From NCBI RefSeq assembly GCF_036075115.1, contig NZ_CP107958.1, forward strand, positions 1,550,001 to 1,614,000: DNA of 64,000 nt. The letters are read 5' to 3'. The position numbers and the translations under genes are program-made. A model generated the notes under the pieces. The model was given only the letters and a program-made list of their open reading frames with translations, was not told the origin of the DNA and ran no database searches. Origin of the DNA: Streptomyces sp. NBC_00377 (GTDB lineage: Bacteria > Actinomycetota > Actinomycetes > Streptomycetales > Streptomycetaceae). Shown in pieces: positions 9,266 to 17,125 of the stretch. Position 1 is the stretch's first letter, and the number at the start of each line of letters is the position of its first letter.

Positions 9266-10456
9266 TCACGGCGTCATGAGCATCTTCACCGCGCCGTCCC
9301 GCTTGTGCTGGAACGTCTCGTACGCCTGCGGGGCCTCCGAGAGCGGCACGCGGTGGGTGGCGAAGTCGTCGACGCCGAGCGGGTCCTCGTCGGTGAGGTA
9401 CGGCAGGATGTCGTCGACCCAGCGGCGCACATTGGCCTGGCCCATGCGGATCTGGAGCTGCTTGTCGAACATGGTGAGCATCGGCAGCGGGTCGGCCATG
9501 CCGCCGTAGACGCCGACCAGGGACAGGGTGCCGCCACGGCGCACCAGTTCGATGGCGGTGTGCAGGGCGGCGAGGCGGTCGACGCTGAAGCGTTCGGCGA
9601 GCGGGCCGCTGAGTTTGCGCGGCAGCAGCGCGGAGGCGTTCTGCACCATGCGGGCGGCGGCGCTGCCGTGCGCCTCGGTGCCGACCGCGTCGATCACGGC
9701 GTCGGGGCCGCGGCCGTCGGTCTCGTCGCGGATCGCGGCGACGAGTTCCTTCTCGCTGTCGAAGCTGCGGAGGTCGTACGTCTCCACGCCCCGCGCGCGG
9801 GCCCGGCGCAGGCGGTCACCGACCAGGTCCACGCCGAAGACCCGTCCCGCGCCGCGCGCCTGTGCGACACGGCAGGCCATGTCGCCGATGGGGCCGAGGC
9901 CGAGCACGGCGACGCTGCCACCCTGGGGGATGTCGGCGTAGGCGACGGCCTGCCAGGCGGTGGGAAGGACGTCGGAGAGATAGACGAACCGGTCGTCGGG
10001 CGGCCCCTCGGGCACCTTGATGGGGCCGAACTGGGCCTGCGGGACCCGCAGGTACTCGGCCTGGGCGCCGGGCACCGCTCCGTACAGGCGGGTGTAGCCG
10101 AACAGGGCCGCGCCCATGCCCTCGCCGGTGACCTGGGTCGTCTCGCACTGGGTGGGCAGTGCGTTCAGGCACATCCAGCAGTTGCCGCAGGCGATCTGGA
10201 AGGGCACGACGACCCGGTCGCCGGCCTTGAGGTCGGGGACCGCGGCGCCGACCTCCTCGACGATGCCCATGGGCTCGTGGCCGAGGATGTCGCCCGGGGT
10301 CATGAACGGCGTGAGCACCTCGTACAGATGCAGGTCGGAGCCGCACAGGCCGCTGGACGTGATGCGGATGACGGCATCCGTCGGTTCCTGGATGGTCGGG
10401 TCGGGAACGGTGTCCACCCGTACGTCCCGCTTGCCCTGCCAGGTCACTGCCTTCAT
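9266..10456 (-). CDS. Zinc-dependent alcohol/formaldehyde dehydrogenase family protein
   Basis: NAD(P)-linked medium-chain dehydrogenase of 396 aa. Catalytic zinc ligands are in SGLCGSD (C38) and GHE (H60, E61). The structural zinc loop is CGNCWMCLNALPTQC, and the Rossmann glycine motif is VLGLGPIGDMA. The long insert after the structural zinc loop and the sequence PTAWQAVAYADI resemble the formaldehyde/threonine-dehydrogenase-like group (glutathione-independent type), but the substrate cannot be fixed from sequence. I chose ATG 10456 because MKAVTWQGKRDV is the canonical N-terminus and GGAGGGAG lies upstream. It is monocistronic, convergent with the ligase and divergent from the lipoprotein gene. 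Confidence 0.9.
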   Translation of the reverse strand: MKAVTWQGKRDVRVDTVPDPTIQEPTDAVIRITSSGLCGSDLHLYEVLTPFMTPGDILGHEPMGIVEEVGAAVPDLKAGDRVVVPFQIACGNCWMCLNALPTQCETTQVTGEGMGAALFGYTRLYGAVPGAQAEYLRVPQAQFGPIKVPEGPPDDRFVYLSDVLPTAWQAVAYADIPQGGSVAVLGLGPIGDMACRVAQARGAGRVFGVDLVGDRLRRARARGVETYDLRSFDSEKELVAAIRDETDGRGPDAVIDAVGTEAHGSAAARMVQNASALLPRKLSGPLAERFSVDRLAALHTAIELVRRGGTLSLVGVYGGMADPLPMLTMFDKQLQIRMGQANVRRWVDDILPYLTDEDPLGVDDFATHRVPLSEAPQAYETFQHKRDGAVKMLMTP

Positions 10457-10659
10457 CGTGCCGCGCTCCCTCCGCCGACCCGTCCCTCCCGGCGGGTCCG
10501 GGGTGCCGGGCCTGGCTGCGGGCCGGGTACCCGACCGCCCGGCCCCGAACCGCTCTCCCGGCCGTCCTTCGTCCACCGCGCTGCGCGCGTCCGTCGCCGT
10601 CACGCGTGGCCACTCTCGAACGGACGAGCGCACAATCGAGACAGGGAACGGGGGTGTCC

Positions 10660-11673
10660 ATGACGGGCACGAACGGTTCGAGACGTCCGGCGCGCGCCGT
10701 GCGCGCCGCGCACTCCGCGGTGGTGGCAGCGCTGCTGACCACCGCCCTGGCGATATCCCTCGCGGCGGGCTGCACGACGGGCCGCGAGCCCCCGACGGAC
10801 GACGGCCGGACCGCGTCGGTGAAGCCGAGCCCGAGCGGCACCGGCCCCACCGCCGTCGCCGGACCGGTGCTCGCCGTGAAGATCGACAACGCGCCCGACG
10901 CCCGGCCGCAGACGGGCCTGGACTCCGCGGACATCGTGTACGCCGAGCAGGTCGAGGGCGGGCTGAGCCGGCTGATGGCGGTGTACGCCTCGAAGCTGCC
11001 GGCGGCCGTCGGCCCCGTCCGCAGTGCGCGCGAGTCGGATCTGGAGCTGCTGCGCCAGTTCCACGAGCCGGTCCTGGCGTTCTCCGGGGCGCAGGGCAAA
11101 CTGCTGCCGCTGATCGACCGGGCGCCGCTGGACGCCGTCACCCCCGGGGATGCGACCGGCGCCTACTACCGCGGCACGGACCGGGCCGCGCCGCACAACC
11201 TCTTCCTCCGCCCGGGCCGCCTGCTGCCCTCCGCGCCGGGTGCCGCGGCTCTGACCACGGGGTTCCGTTACGGCGCCGCGCCCGCCGGCGGCACGGCCGC
11301 ACCCTCGCTCACCGTGCGCTACCCGGCGGCCCGCTTCACCTTCACCTGGTCCGCGGGCCGGGCGCGCTGGCTGGTCTCGACCGACGGGGCGCCGACCGTG
11401 ACGGCCGACGGGCAGCGGGTGGCCCCGGCCACCGTGGTGGTGCAGTACGTGAAGGTGCGTGCGTCGGGCTTCCACGACTTCCTCGGCAACAACACGCCGT
11501 ACACCGAGACGGTGGGAGCGGGGAAGGCACGGGTGCTGCGCGACGGGCGGGCCTACGACGTGCACTGGGAGCGGCCGACGGCCGGGGCCGGCACGGAGTT
11601 CACGACCGACGACGGCAGCCCGGTCGACTTCGCGCAGGGCCAGGTGTGGGTGGTGTTCGCGCAGGCGCCGTGA
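10660..11673 (+). CDS. DUF3048 family lipoprotein (YerB-like)
   Basis: Surface-anchored protein of 337 aa and unknown biochemical role. The signal sequence ends in the lipobox LAAGC (Cys near residue 38). The DUF3048 N-terminal part follows (VKIDNAPDARPQTGLDSADIV, in overlapping pieces; EGGLSRLMAVY; GPVRSARESDLELL), then the C-terminal part (VQYVKVR, LGNNTPYTETVGAGKA). ATG 10660 is preceded by a weak GGGGGTG box. It stands alone, convergent with the MarR gene and separated from it by a hairpin. Confidence 0.88.
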   Translation: MTGTNGSRRPARAVRAAHSAVVAALLTTALAISLAAGCTTGREPPTDDGRTASVKPSPSGTGPTAVAGPVLAVKIDNAPDARPQTGLDSADIVYAEQVEGGLSRLMAVYASKLPAAVGPVRSARESDLELLRQFHEPVLAFSGAQGKLLPLIDRAPLDAVTPGDATGAYYRGTDRAAPHNLFLRPGRLLPSAPGAAALTTGFRYGAAPAGGTAAPSLTVRYPAARFTFTWSAGRARWLVSTDGAPTVTADGQRVAPATVVVQYVKVRASGFHDFLGNNTPYTETVGAGKARVLRDGRAYDVHWERPTAGAGTEFTTDDGSPVDFAQGQVWVVFAQAP

Positions 11674-11685
11674 ACCGGGCGCCGG

Positions 11686-11706
11686 GGCCGGGAAGCGCTC
11701 CCGGCC
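11686..11706. terminator. Hairpin between the lipoprotein and pcaV genes
   Basis: An 8-bp perfect stem GGCCGGGA / TCCCGGCC with a 5-base loop lies 12 bases after the DUF3048 stop, between convergent genes. There is no T-run. Confidence 0.45.
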
Positions 11707-11797
11707 GGCACGGGGGCGGGGCGATCAGGAAGGGGTCGGTACGGGGACGCCGCGGTCAGGACGGGGAAGCGTCGCGGCCAGGACAGGAAGGGGAGCG

Positions 11798-12262
11798 TCA
11801 GGACCGGGCCACGAGGGTCTCCCCCGGATTGCGCAGCCCCTCGGCCGCGTCCGAGACCCGTTGGATGAGCTCGAGGAACTGGGTCTGCTCCGTGGCCGAG
11901 AGCGGGGACAGGAAGACCTGGTTCATCCGGGCCGTGCGCACGGTCAGTCTGCGGTGGGTGCGCAGTCCCTCGTCGGTGAGCCCCAGCAGGAAGCGGCGGC
12001 CGTCCTGCGGGTCGCGGACCTTGTCGAGGAGCCCCCGGCGGATCAGCCTGCTGATCACCTCGGCGATGGTGGAGCGGTCGAGGCCCACCCGCTCCCCCGC
12101 CGTCCGCTGGTCGAGGCCCGGCTCGGCGACGAGCGCGTTGAGGACGGCGAACTGCGGCGAGGTGATCTCCTCGGAGACCATCGTGTTCCACAGCAGGTAG
12201 TGCGCCTGCTGGAGCCGCCGGGCCAGGTGCCCGGGGTGGCTGGTGAGGTCCACCGCCGCCAT
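11798..12262 (-). CDS. pcaV: MarR-family repressor of protocatechuate catabolism (PcaV-like)
   Basis: A 154-aa winged-helix MarR protein that in Streptomyces represses pca genes until protocatechuate binds. The N-terminus MAAVDLTSHPGHLARRLQQA carries Arg15, the ligand-binding arginine described for PcaV. The recognition region is SPQFAVLNALVAEP then TAGERVGLDRSTIAEVISRL, with the wing near DPQDGRR. It lies beside the pca genes, divergent from them. AGGAG is five bases upstream of ATG 12262. Two near-identical 12-bp palindromes in the divergent interval (12288-12299 and 12419-12430) are its likely operators. Confidence 0.9.
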   Translation of the reverse strand: MAAVDLTSHPGHLARRLQQAHYLLWNTMVSEEITSPQFAVLNALVAEPGLDQRTAGERVGLDRSTIAEVISRLIRRGLLDKVRDPQDGRRFLLGLTDEGLRTHRRLTVRTARMNQVFLSPLSATEQTQFLELIQRVSDAAEGLRNPGETLVARS

Positions 12263-12287
12263 ATGCGCTCCTCAGCGTGAGATTTCA

Positions 12288-12299
12288 TCGGTGCACTGA
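12288..12299. promoter_or_regulatory. Putative PcaV operator, site 1
   Basis: TCGGTGCACTGA is a near-perfect palindrome with consensus TCRGTGCMCTGA shared with the second site. It lies 26 bp upstream of the pcaV start, a position suited to autoregulation. The match between the two sites is seen directly; binding by PcaV is inferred. Confidence 0.6.
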
Positions 12300-12418
12300 A
12301 CGATAGCGCGTACGACCCATCGCGTCTCGCGTGCGGGTGACCCCGCTCTGACCTCCTGCCTGGGGTCTTGACTGGTTCCGTCTCCGGTGGCAGCGTGAGG
12401 CCGACCTCGAATGAATAG

Positions 12419-12430
12419 TCAGTGCCCTGA
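12419..12430. promoter_or_regulatory. Putative PcaV operator, site 2
   Basis: TCAGTGCCCTGA differs from site 1 at only two of 12 positions. It lies 45 bp upstream of the pcaI-like start codon at 12475, so it is placed to control the rightward pca transcript. A TTGACT at 12368-12373 may be a -35 element, but no convincing -10 follows. Confidence 0.6.
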
Positions 12431-12474
12431 TTAATCGGCCGGGCCCAGGACACGCGGGAGAGGGGGCTGGACGG

Positions 12475-12744
12475 ATGGACGAGATGGCCGCCACGGCCCA
12501 GCGGGCGGTGGCGCGCGTGCCGGACGGCGCGTCCCCGGCGGTGATCGCCCCCGTCGCGGCGGCCGACCGCGCGCTCGCCGGGGCGGACACGGGATGCGGT
12601 GGCGCGTCGGCACCGGAGCCCGGCACCGGGACCGCCCGACGGCCCGTCCACCGGCTCACCCACCGGGGTGTCGGCGCCTGCACCGCCTCCCTCGGCATCG
12701 GCGCGGGCCAGAGCCTCGCCCCTGCCCCTGCCCTCGACTGCTAG
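12475..12744 (+). pseudogene. Probable pcaI-pcaF deletion scar (N-end of PcaI joined to C-end of PcaF)
   Basis: An 89-codon open frame begins ATAQRAVARVPDGASPAV (residues 6-23), which resembles the start of 3-oxoadipate CoA-transferase subunit A (PcaI). It ends PVHRLTHRGVGACTASLGIG followed by AGQSLA, which resembles the end of beta-ketoadipyl-CoA thiolase (PcaF). The thiolase catalytic Cys of the usual CIGVGQG segment is Gly here. In other streptomycetes pcaI-J-F sits exactly between pcaV and pcaH, so an internal deletion of pcaI 3', pcaJ and pcaF 5' would leave this. The middle (about residues 25-50) matches nothing I recognise. GGAGAGGGGG lies upstream of the ATG, so the frame may still be translated and may help couple to pcaH, 16 bp downstream. 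Confidence 0.6.
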
Positions 12745-12760
12745 GAACCCGGGAACCCCC

Positions 12761-13534
12761 ATGACTCTCACGCAAGCCGACATCGACGAGGAGATCGCGG
12801 CCGAGCACGCCGCGTACGGGAAGCGCCTCGCCGACGGCGCGCCCGTCGAGCACCAGCCGCGCCGCGACTACGCGCCGTACCGCTCCTCGGTGCTGCGCCA
12901 CCCGAAGCAGCCTCCGATCACCATCGACGTGACGCAGGACCCCGAGCTGGTGGAGCTGGCCTCCCCCGCCTTCGGCGAACGGGACATCACCGAGATCGAC
13001 AACGACCTCACCCGGCAGCACCAAGGCGAACCGATCGGTGAGCGGATCACGGTCTCCGGCCGGCTGCTCGACCGCGACGGGCGCCCGGTCCGCGGCCAGC
13101 TGGTCGAGATCTGGCAGGCCAACTCGGCGGGCCGCTACGCCCACCAGCGCGAGCAGCACGACGCCCCGCTGGACCCGAACTTCACGGGTGTCGGCCGCAC
13201 CCTGACGGACGACAGCGGCTTCTACCGCTTCACCACCGTCCAGCCGGGCCCCTACCCGTGGCGTCAGCACCTCAACGCCTGGCGGCCGGCCCACATCCAC
13301 TTCTCCCTGTTCGGCTCGGCGTTCACCCAGCGGCTGGTGACGCAGATGTACTTCCCGAGCGACCCGCTGTTCCCCTACGACCCGATCATCCAGTCGGTGA
13401 CGGACGACGCGGCCCGGCAGCGACTGGTCGCCACCTACGACCACAGCCTGTCCGTCCCCGAGTTCTCCATGGGCTACCACTGGGACATCGTGCTCGACGG
13501 GCCGCATGCCACCTGGATCGAAGAAGGACGCTGA
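12761..13534 (+). CDS. pcaH: Protocatechuate 3,4-dioxygenase beta subunit
   Basis: Non-haem Fe(III) subunit of the intradiol dioxygenase that opens protocatechuate to 3-carboxy-cis,cis-muconate. All four iron ligands are present with the spacing of the family: Tyr126 (GRYAHQ), Tyr165 (GPYPWR), His178 and His180 (RPAHIHFSLFG). The length of 257 aa is normal. An AGGA box is about 14 bases upstream of ATG 12761, rather far, so translation may depend on coupling to the small frame ending at 12744. It is followed after 6 bp by pcaG. Confidence 0.97.
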   Translation: MTLTQADIDEEIAAEHAAYGKRLADGAPVEHQPRRDYAPYRSSVLRHPKQPPITIDVTQDPELVELASPAFGERDITEIDNDLTRQHQGEPIGERITVSGRLLDRDGRPVRGQLVEIWQANSAGRYAHQREQHDAPLDPNFTGVGRTLTDDSGFYRFTTVQPGPYPWRQHLNAWRPAHIHFSLFGSAFTQRLVTQMYFPSDPLFPYDPIIQSVTDDAARQRLVATYDHSLSVPEFSMGYHWDIVLDGPHATWIEEGR

Positions 13535-13540
13535 CCTGCC

Positions 13541-14146
13541 ATGACGAAGATCGACCCGAGCCGTCCCGAGACGGTGCTCCCCACTCCGTCGCACACGGTC
13601 GGCCCGTTCTACGGACATGCCCTGCCGTTCCCCGGTGGCGGCGACATCGCCCCGCTCGGCCATCCGGACACCATCACGCTCCAGGGCCATGTCTACGACG
13701 GCGCGGGCGACCCGCTGCCGGACGCGTTCCTGGAGCTGTGGGGACCGGACCCCGAGGGCGGCCTGCCGCAGGTGGACGGCTCGATGCGGCGCGACGCGGC
13801 GAGCGGCGGCTTCCTCGGCCGCAACGGCGTGGAGTTCACCGGCTGGGGCCGCGTCCAGACGGATGCGGGCGGCCACTGGTCGGCGCGGACGCTGCGGCCG
13901 GGCGCGCGGGGCAACAGCGCCCCGTACCTGAGCGTCTGCGTGTTCGCCCGCGGGCTGCTGGTGCACCTGTTCACCCGGATCTACCTGCCGGACGACGAGG
14001 CCGCGCTGGCCGTCGACCCGCTGCTGGCGCGGGTCGACCCGGCGCGGCGCGGCACGCTCGTCGCCACCCGGGGCGAGCTGGGGACCTACCGTTTCGACAT
14101 CCGCCTTCAGGGCGAAGGCGAAACGGTCTTCCTGGAGTTCCAGTGA
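13541..14146 (+). CDS. pcaG: Protocatechuate 3,4-dioxygenase alpha subunit
   Basis: Structural partner of PcaH. The 201-aa protein has the intradiol fold but lacks the iron-ligand set, as usual for alpha chains (TPSHTVGPFYGHALPF, VYDGAGDPLPDAFLELWGPD, FTRIYLPDDEAA). Its stop overlaps the GTG of pcaB by 4 bp (GTGA), so pcaH-G-B-L is one tightly coupled operon. Confidence 0.96.
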   Translation: MTKIDPSRPETVLPTPSHTVGPFYGHALPFPGGGDIAPLGHPDTITLQGHVYDGAGDPLPDAFLELWGPDPEGGLPQVDGSMRRDAASGGFLGRNGVEFTGWGRVQTDAGGHWSARTLRPGARGNSAPYLSVCVFARGLLVHLFTRIYLPDDEAALAVDPLLARVDPARRGTLVATRGELGTYRFDIRLQGEGETVFLEFQ

Positions 14147-15474
14147 CACCTGTCCACGACGACGCCGGTCTGCTCGCCCCCGGTTGGACCGGCTCCGCCG
14201 CCGCGTCCGCGACCGGTGACCGCGCCTACCTGCGGGCCCTGCTCGACGCGGAGGCCGCGCTGACCCGCGCCCAGGAGTCGCTGGGCCTCGCCCCGCCGGG
14301 AGCCGGATCGGCGGTCACCTCGGCGGCCGACGACGGCGACTTCGACCCGCGCTCCCTCGCCGAGCGGGCCCGCGGCGGCGGAAACCCGGTGATCCCGCTG
14401 GTCGCCGACCTGACGAAGGCCGCCGGAGAGAGTTACGGCCCGTACGTCCACCGGGGTGCGACCAGCCAGGACATCATGGACACGGCGACGATGCTGGTCG
14501 CGGTGCGCAGCCTCGGCCTCCTCCTGGCCGACCTCGACCGGGTGCAGCGGGCGCTGGCCCGGCTGGCCGCCGAGCACCGCGACACGCCGATGCCGGGCCG
14601 CACGCTCACCCAGCACGCCGTGCCGACGACCTTCGGCCTGAAGGCGGCCGGCTGGCGATCGCTGGTGCTGGACGCGCGGGACCGGGTGACGGCGGTACGG
14701 GACTCCCTGCCCGCGCAGCTCGGCGGCGCGGCCGGGACCCTGGCGGCCTTCACCGCGTACGGCGCCACCGACGCGACCGCGCTGCCCGCCGCGTTCGCCC
14801 GTGAACTCGGGTTGCGCGCACCCCTGTTGCCCTGGCACACCCTGCGCACACCGATCGCCGACCTCGCCGGCTGCCTGGCCCTCACGGCGGGCGCGCTGGG
14901 GAAGGTCGCGACGGATGTGCTCACGCTGGCGCGTACCGAGATCGCCGAGCTGACGGAGGGCAGTGGCGGGGGTTCCTCGGCCATGCCGCACAAGGCCAAC
15001 CCGGTGCGGTCCACGCTGATCGCGGCCGCCGCCCGGCGCGCCCCGCAGCTCGCGGCCACGCTGTACGGGGCCCTGACGGCGCAGGACGAGCGGCCGGCCG
15101 GCGCCTGGCACGCCGAGTGGGAGCCGCTCAGGGACCTGCTGCGGCTGGTCGGCGGGGCGGCCCGGGACGCGGCCGAGGCGGCCGAAGGGCTGCGGGTGGA
15201 CGCGGACGCGATGCGCGCACACCTCGGGCTCACCCACGGGCTCATCGTCTCCGAGCGGCTGTCGGCCGCACTGTCGGCGGTGCTCGGCCGCGCCCGCGCA
15301 AAGGAACTCCTCACCGAGCTCGCCCGCCGCACGTACACCGAGGACCGCACGCTCGGCGAACTCCTCTCCGAGGAACCCGACTTGAAGGACGTCGACCTCG
15401 ACGAACTCACCGACCCCGCCCGCTACACCGGCTCCGCCGGGGCCCTCACCGACCGTGCTCTGGAGCGACGTTGA
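14143..15474 (+). CDS. pcaB: 3-carboxy-cis,cis-muconate cycloisomerase
   Basis: Converts 3-carboxymuconate to 4-carboxymuconolactone. The 443-aa protein belongs to the fumarase/aspartase superfamily. It carries the signature GSSAMPHKANPVRST with the catalytic loop serine, YVHRGATSQDIMDTA near residues 102-116, and RTLTQHAVPTTFGLKAAGW. The GTG at 14143 overlaps the pcaG stop, and the gene's own stop overlaps the TTG start of pcaL. Length and motif order are normal for bacterial PcaB. Confidence 0.96.
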   Translation: MTPVHDDAGLLAPGWTGSAAASATGDRAYLRALLDAEAALTRAQESLGLAPPGAGSAVTSAADDGDFDPRSLAERARGGGNPVIPLVADLTKAAGESYGPYVHRGATSQDIMDTATMLVAVRSLGLLLADLDRVQRALARLAAEHRDTPMPGRTLTQHAVPTTFGLKAAGWRSLVLDARDRVTAVRDSLPAQLGGAAGTLAAFTAYGATDATALPAAFARELGLRAPLLPWHTLRTPIADLAGCLALTAGALGKVATDVLTLARTEIAELTEGSGGGSSAMPHKANPVRSTLIAAAARRAPQLAATLYGALTAQDERPAGAWHAEWEPLRDLLRLVGGAARDAAEAAEGLRVDADAMRAHLGLTHGLIVSERLSAALSAVLGRARAKELLTELARRTYTEDRTLGELLSEEPDLKDVDLDELTDPARYTGSAGALTDRALERR

Positions 15475-16595
15475 CCGAGAAGCTGCTCAACCACCGTGCC
15501 GAGGGCCCGGCTTCCGCTCCCACGTTGCTGCTGGGGCCCTCGCTCGGCACCTCGTACGCCCTGTGGGACAAGGTCGCGCCAGAACTGTCCATCACCCACC
15601 GGGTGGTCCGCTGGGATCTGCCGGGGCACGGGGGTTCGGCTGCCGGGCTCATCGGTCCGGGGGCCACCGTGGACGACCTCGCCGGCCTGGTGCTGGCGCT
15701 CGCCGACTCGCTCGGCCTGGAGCGGTTCGCGTACGCGGGCGTTTCCCTGGGCGGCGCGGTCGGCCTGCACCTGGCGCTGCACCACCCGGAGCGGGTGTCG
15801 TCGCTGGCGGTGATCTGCTCGTCGGCCCACTTCAACGGGTCCGCGCCGTGGCAGGAGCGGGCCGCGCTGGTGCGCCGTGAAGGACTGGCCGGGCTCGCCG
15901 AGAGCGCGAACGCCCGCTGGTTCACTCCCGGGTTCACGGTGCCGGAACTGGTCGCCGACCACCGCGACGCCGACCCGGAGGCCTACGCGGCGTGCTGTGA
16001 CGCGCTGGCCGCCTTCGACCTGCGCGAGCGGCTGGCGGAGATCGCCGTTCCGACCCTGCTGGTCGCGGGGCGCGAGGATCCTGCGACCCCGCCCGCACAC
16101 CTGCGGGAGATCGCGGACGCGGTGCCGGGCGCCGCGCTGGTCGAGCTTCCGGGCGCCTCGCACCTGGCGCCCGCCCAGTGCCCCGAGGCCGTGCTGACCG
16201 TGCTGCGCGCGCATCTCGACGGCGGGGCGAAGCGCGGCATGGAGGTACGGCGCGAGGTGCTCGGGGATGCGCACGTGGACCGGGCGCAGGCACGGCAGAA
16301 CGCGTTCACCGCGCGCTACCAGGACTTCATCTCCCGCTATGCCTGGGGCGAGATCTGGACCGACCCGACGCTCAGCCGCCGTGAGCGCAGCATGATCACG
16401 CTGACCGCGCTGGTGGCGCACGGCCACTACGACGAGTTGGCCATGCACGTACGGGCCGCCCGGCGCAACGGGCTGACGCCCGAGGAGATCGGCGCCGTCC
16501 TGCTCCAGACGGCCGTCTACTGCGGGGTCCCGGCGGCGAACTCGGCGTTCGCAACGGCCCAGCGGGTCCTGGCGGAGGAGGAAGGCACAGCCTGA
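15471..16595 (+). CDS. pcaL: Fused 3-oxoadipate enol-lactonase / 4-carboxymuconolactone decarboxylase
   Basis: Bifunctional enzyme (PcaD-PcaC fusion) giving beta-ketoadipate from 4-carboxymuconolactone. Of 374 aa, residues about 1-250 form an alpha/beta hydrolase with nucleophile Ser92 in GVSLGG, acid in LVAGREDPATP and His in PGASHLAP. Residues about 258-370 form the carboxymuconolactone decarboxylase domain (SRRERSMITLTALVAHGHYDELAMHV, in overlapping pieces; VLLQTAVYCGVPAAN). The start is TTG at 15471, overlapping the pcaB TGA, with GGAG five bases before. No other in-frame start fits the family N-terminus. The fusion is typical of actinobacteria. Confidence 0.94.
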   Translation: MTEKLLNHRAEGPASAPTLLLGPSLGTSYALWDKVAPELSITHRVVRWDLPGHGGSAAGLIGPGATVDDLAGLVLALADSLGLERFAYAGVSLGGAVGLHLALHHPERVSSLAVICSSAHFNGSAPWQERAALVRREGLAGLAESANARWFTPGFTVPELVADHRDADPEAYAACCDALAAFDLRERLAEIAVPTLLVAGREDPATPPAHLREIADAVPGAALVELPGASHLAPAQCPEAVLTVLRAHLDGGAKRGMEVRREVLGDAHVDRAQARQNAFTARYQDFISRYAWGEIWTDPTLSRRERSMITLTALVAHGHYDELAMHVRAARRNGLTPEEIGAVLLQTAVYCGVPAANSAFATAQRVLAEEEGTA

Positions 16596-17124
16596 GACGC
16601 CCGAGCGTCGACCCGTCCACCGGACCGCCCCCGGTGATACCGGCCCGCCCCGCGCTGCCCGCCGCCCACGACGGCCGGGCGTCGACCCGCCGCCCGGACC
16701 GCCCCGGTGCTGCCGGTCCGCCCCGCGCTGCCGGTGTCCACGACGGCCGGCGGACCGGTCCGACCCGCGCTACCACCTTCCACACGTACGCGGGGCCCGA
16801 GCACGGGCGGGATGGACCCTGCCCTCCGGCGCCGGCCCGACGGCACCGCCCGCCACCGCAGGCAGCCGCCACCCCAGGACACTCCACACGCCATACGACC
16901 CATGAACGCGGCTCAGGCCCAAGCCACCAACCTGCCATCCAACCCCGGGCCGCCGACACCACCCGGCACCAAAGACAGACGCCAGCCCGGGGCACGCGAG
17001 GCGCTGTGGGACGCGCCGACGCAGCCCGGGGGCCGGAGCCGCCGAGGCTTCGGGGGGCGGCCGCTGATGCTCGCCTCGGCTTCGGCGTGCCGTCGGCGGC
17101 TCTGCCGCCGGCGGCGTCCGCCGG
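16596..17124. other. Non-coding interval after pcaL (529 bp) with tandem repeat and hairpins
   Basis: No convincing gene is present: the open frames here lack ribosome sites and family resemblance. The interval holds an imperfect 74-bp tandem repeat near its left end and GC-rich inverted repeats near its right end. The latter include GCCGTCGGCGGC facing GCCGCCGGCGGC around 17084-17115, which may terminate both convergent transcripts. Confidence 0.6.
16605..16752. repeat. Imperfect 74-bp tandem duplication
   Basis: Two adjacent units (16605-16678 and 16679-16752) both open GCGTCGACCCG. They share CCGCCCCGCGCTGCC and CACGACGGCCGG at the same offsets. A degraded third unit follows to about 16780. 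Unit comparison by eye suggests most positions agree. Confidence 0.65.
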
Positions 17125-17125
17125 C
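17107..17125 (-). terminator. Hairpin at the 3' end of the ATPase gene
   Basis: A perfect 8-bp stem GCCGGCGG / CCGCCGGC with a 3-base loop touches the stop codon of the leftward ATPase gene. There is no U-tract, so termination is only likely. Confidence 0.4.

Noticed and set aside
14143..16595. Separate pcaD and pcaC genes
   Set aside because: The lactonase and decarboxylase segments are in one continuous frame without an internal stop or ribosome site, matching the known fused pcaL.
16605..16780. CRISPR-like array
   Set aside because: Units are directly adjacent with no unique spacers, and only two are well preserved.
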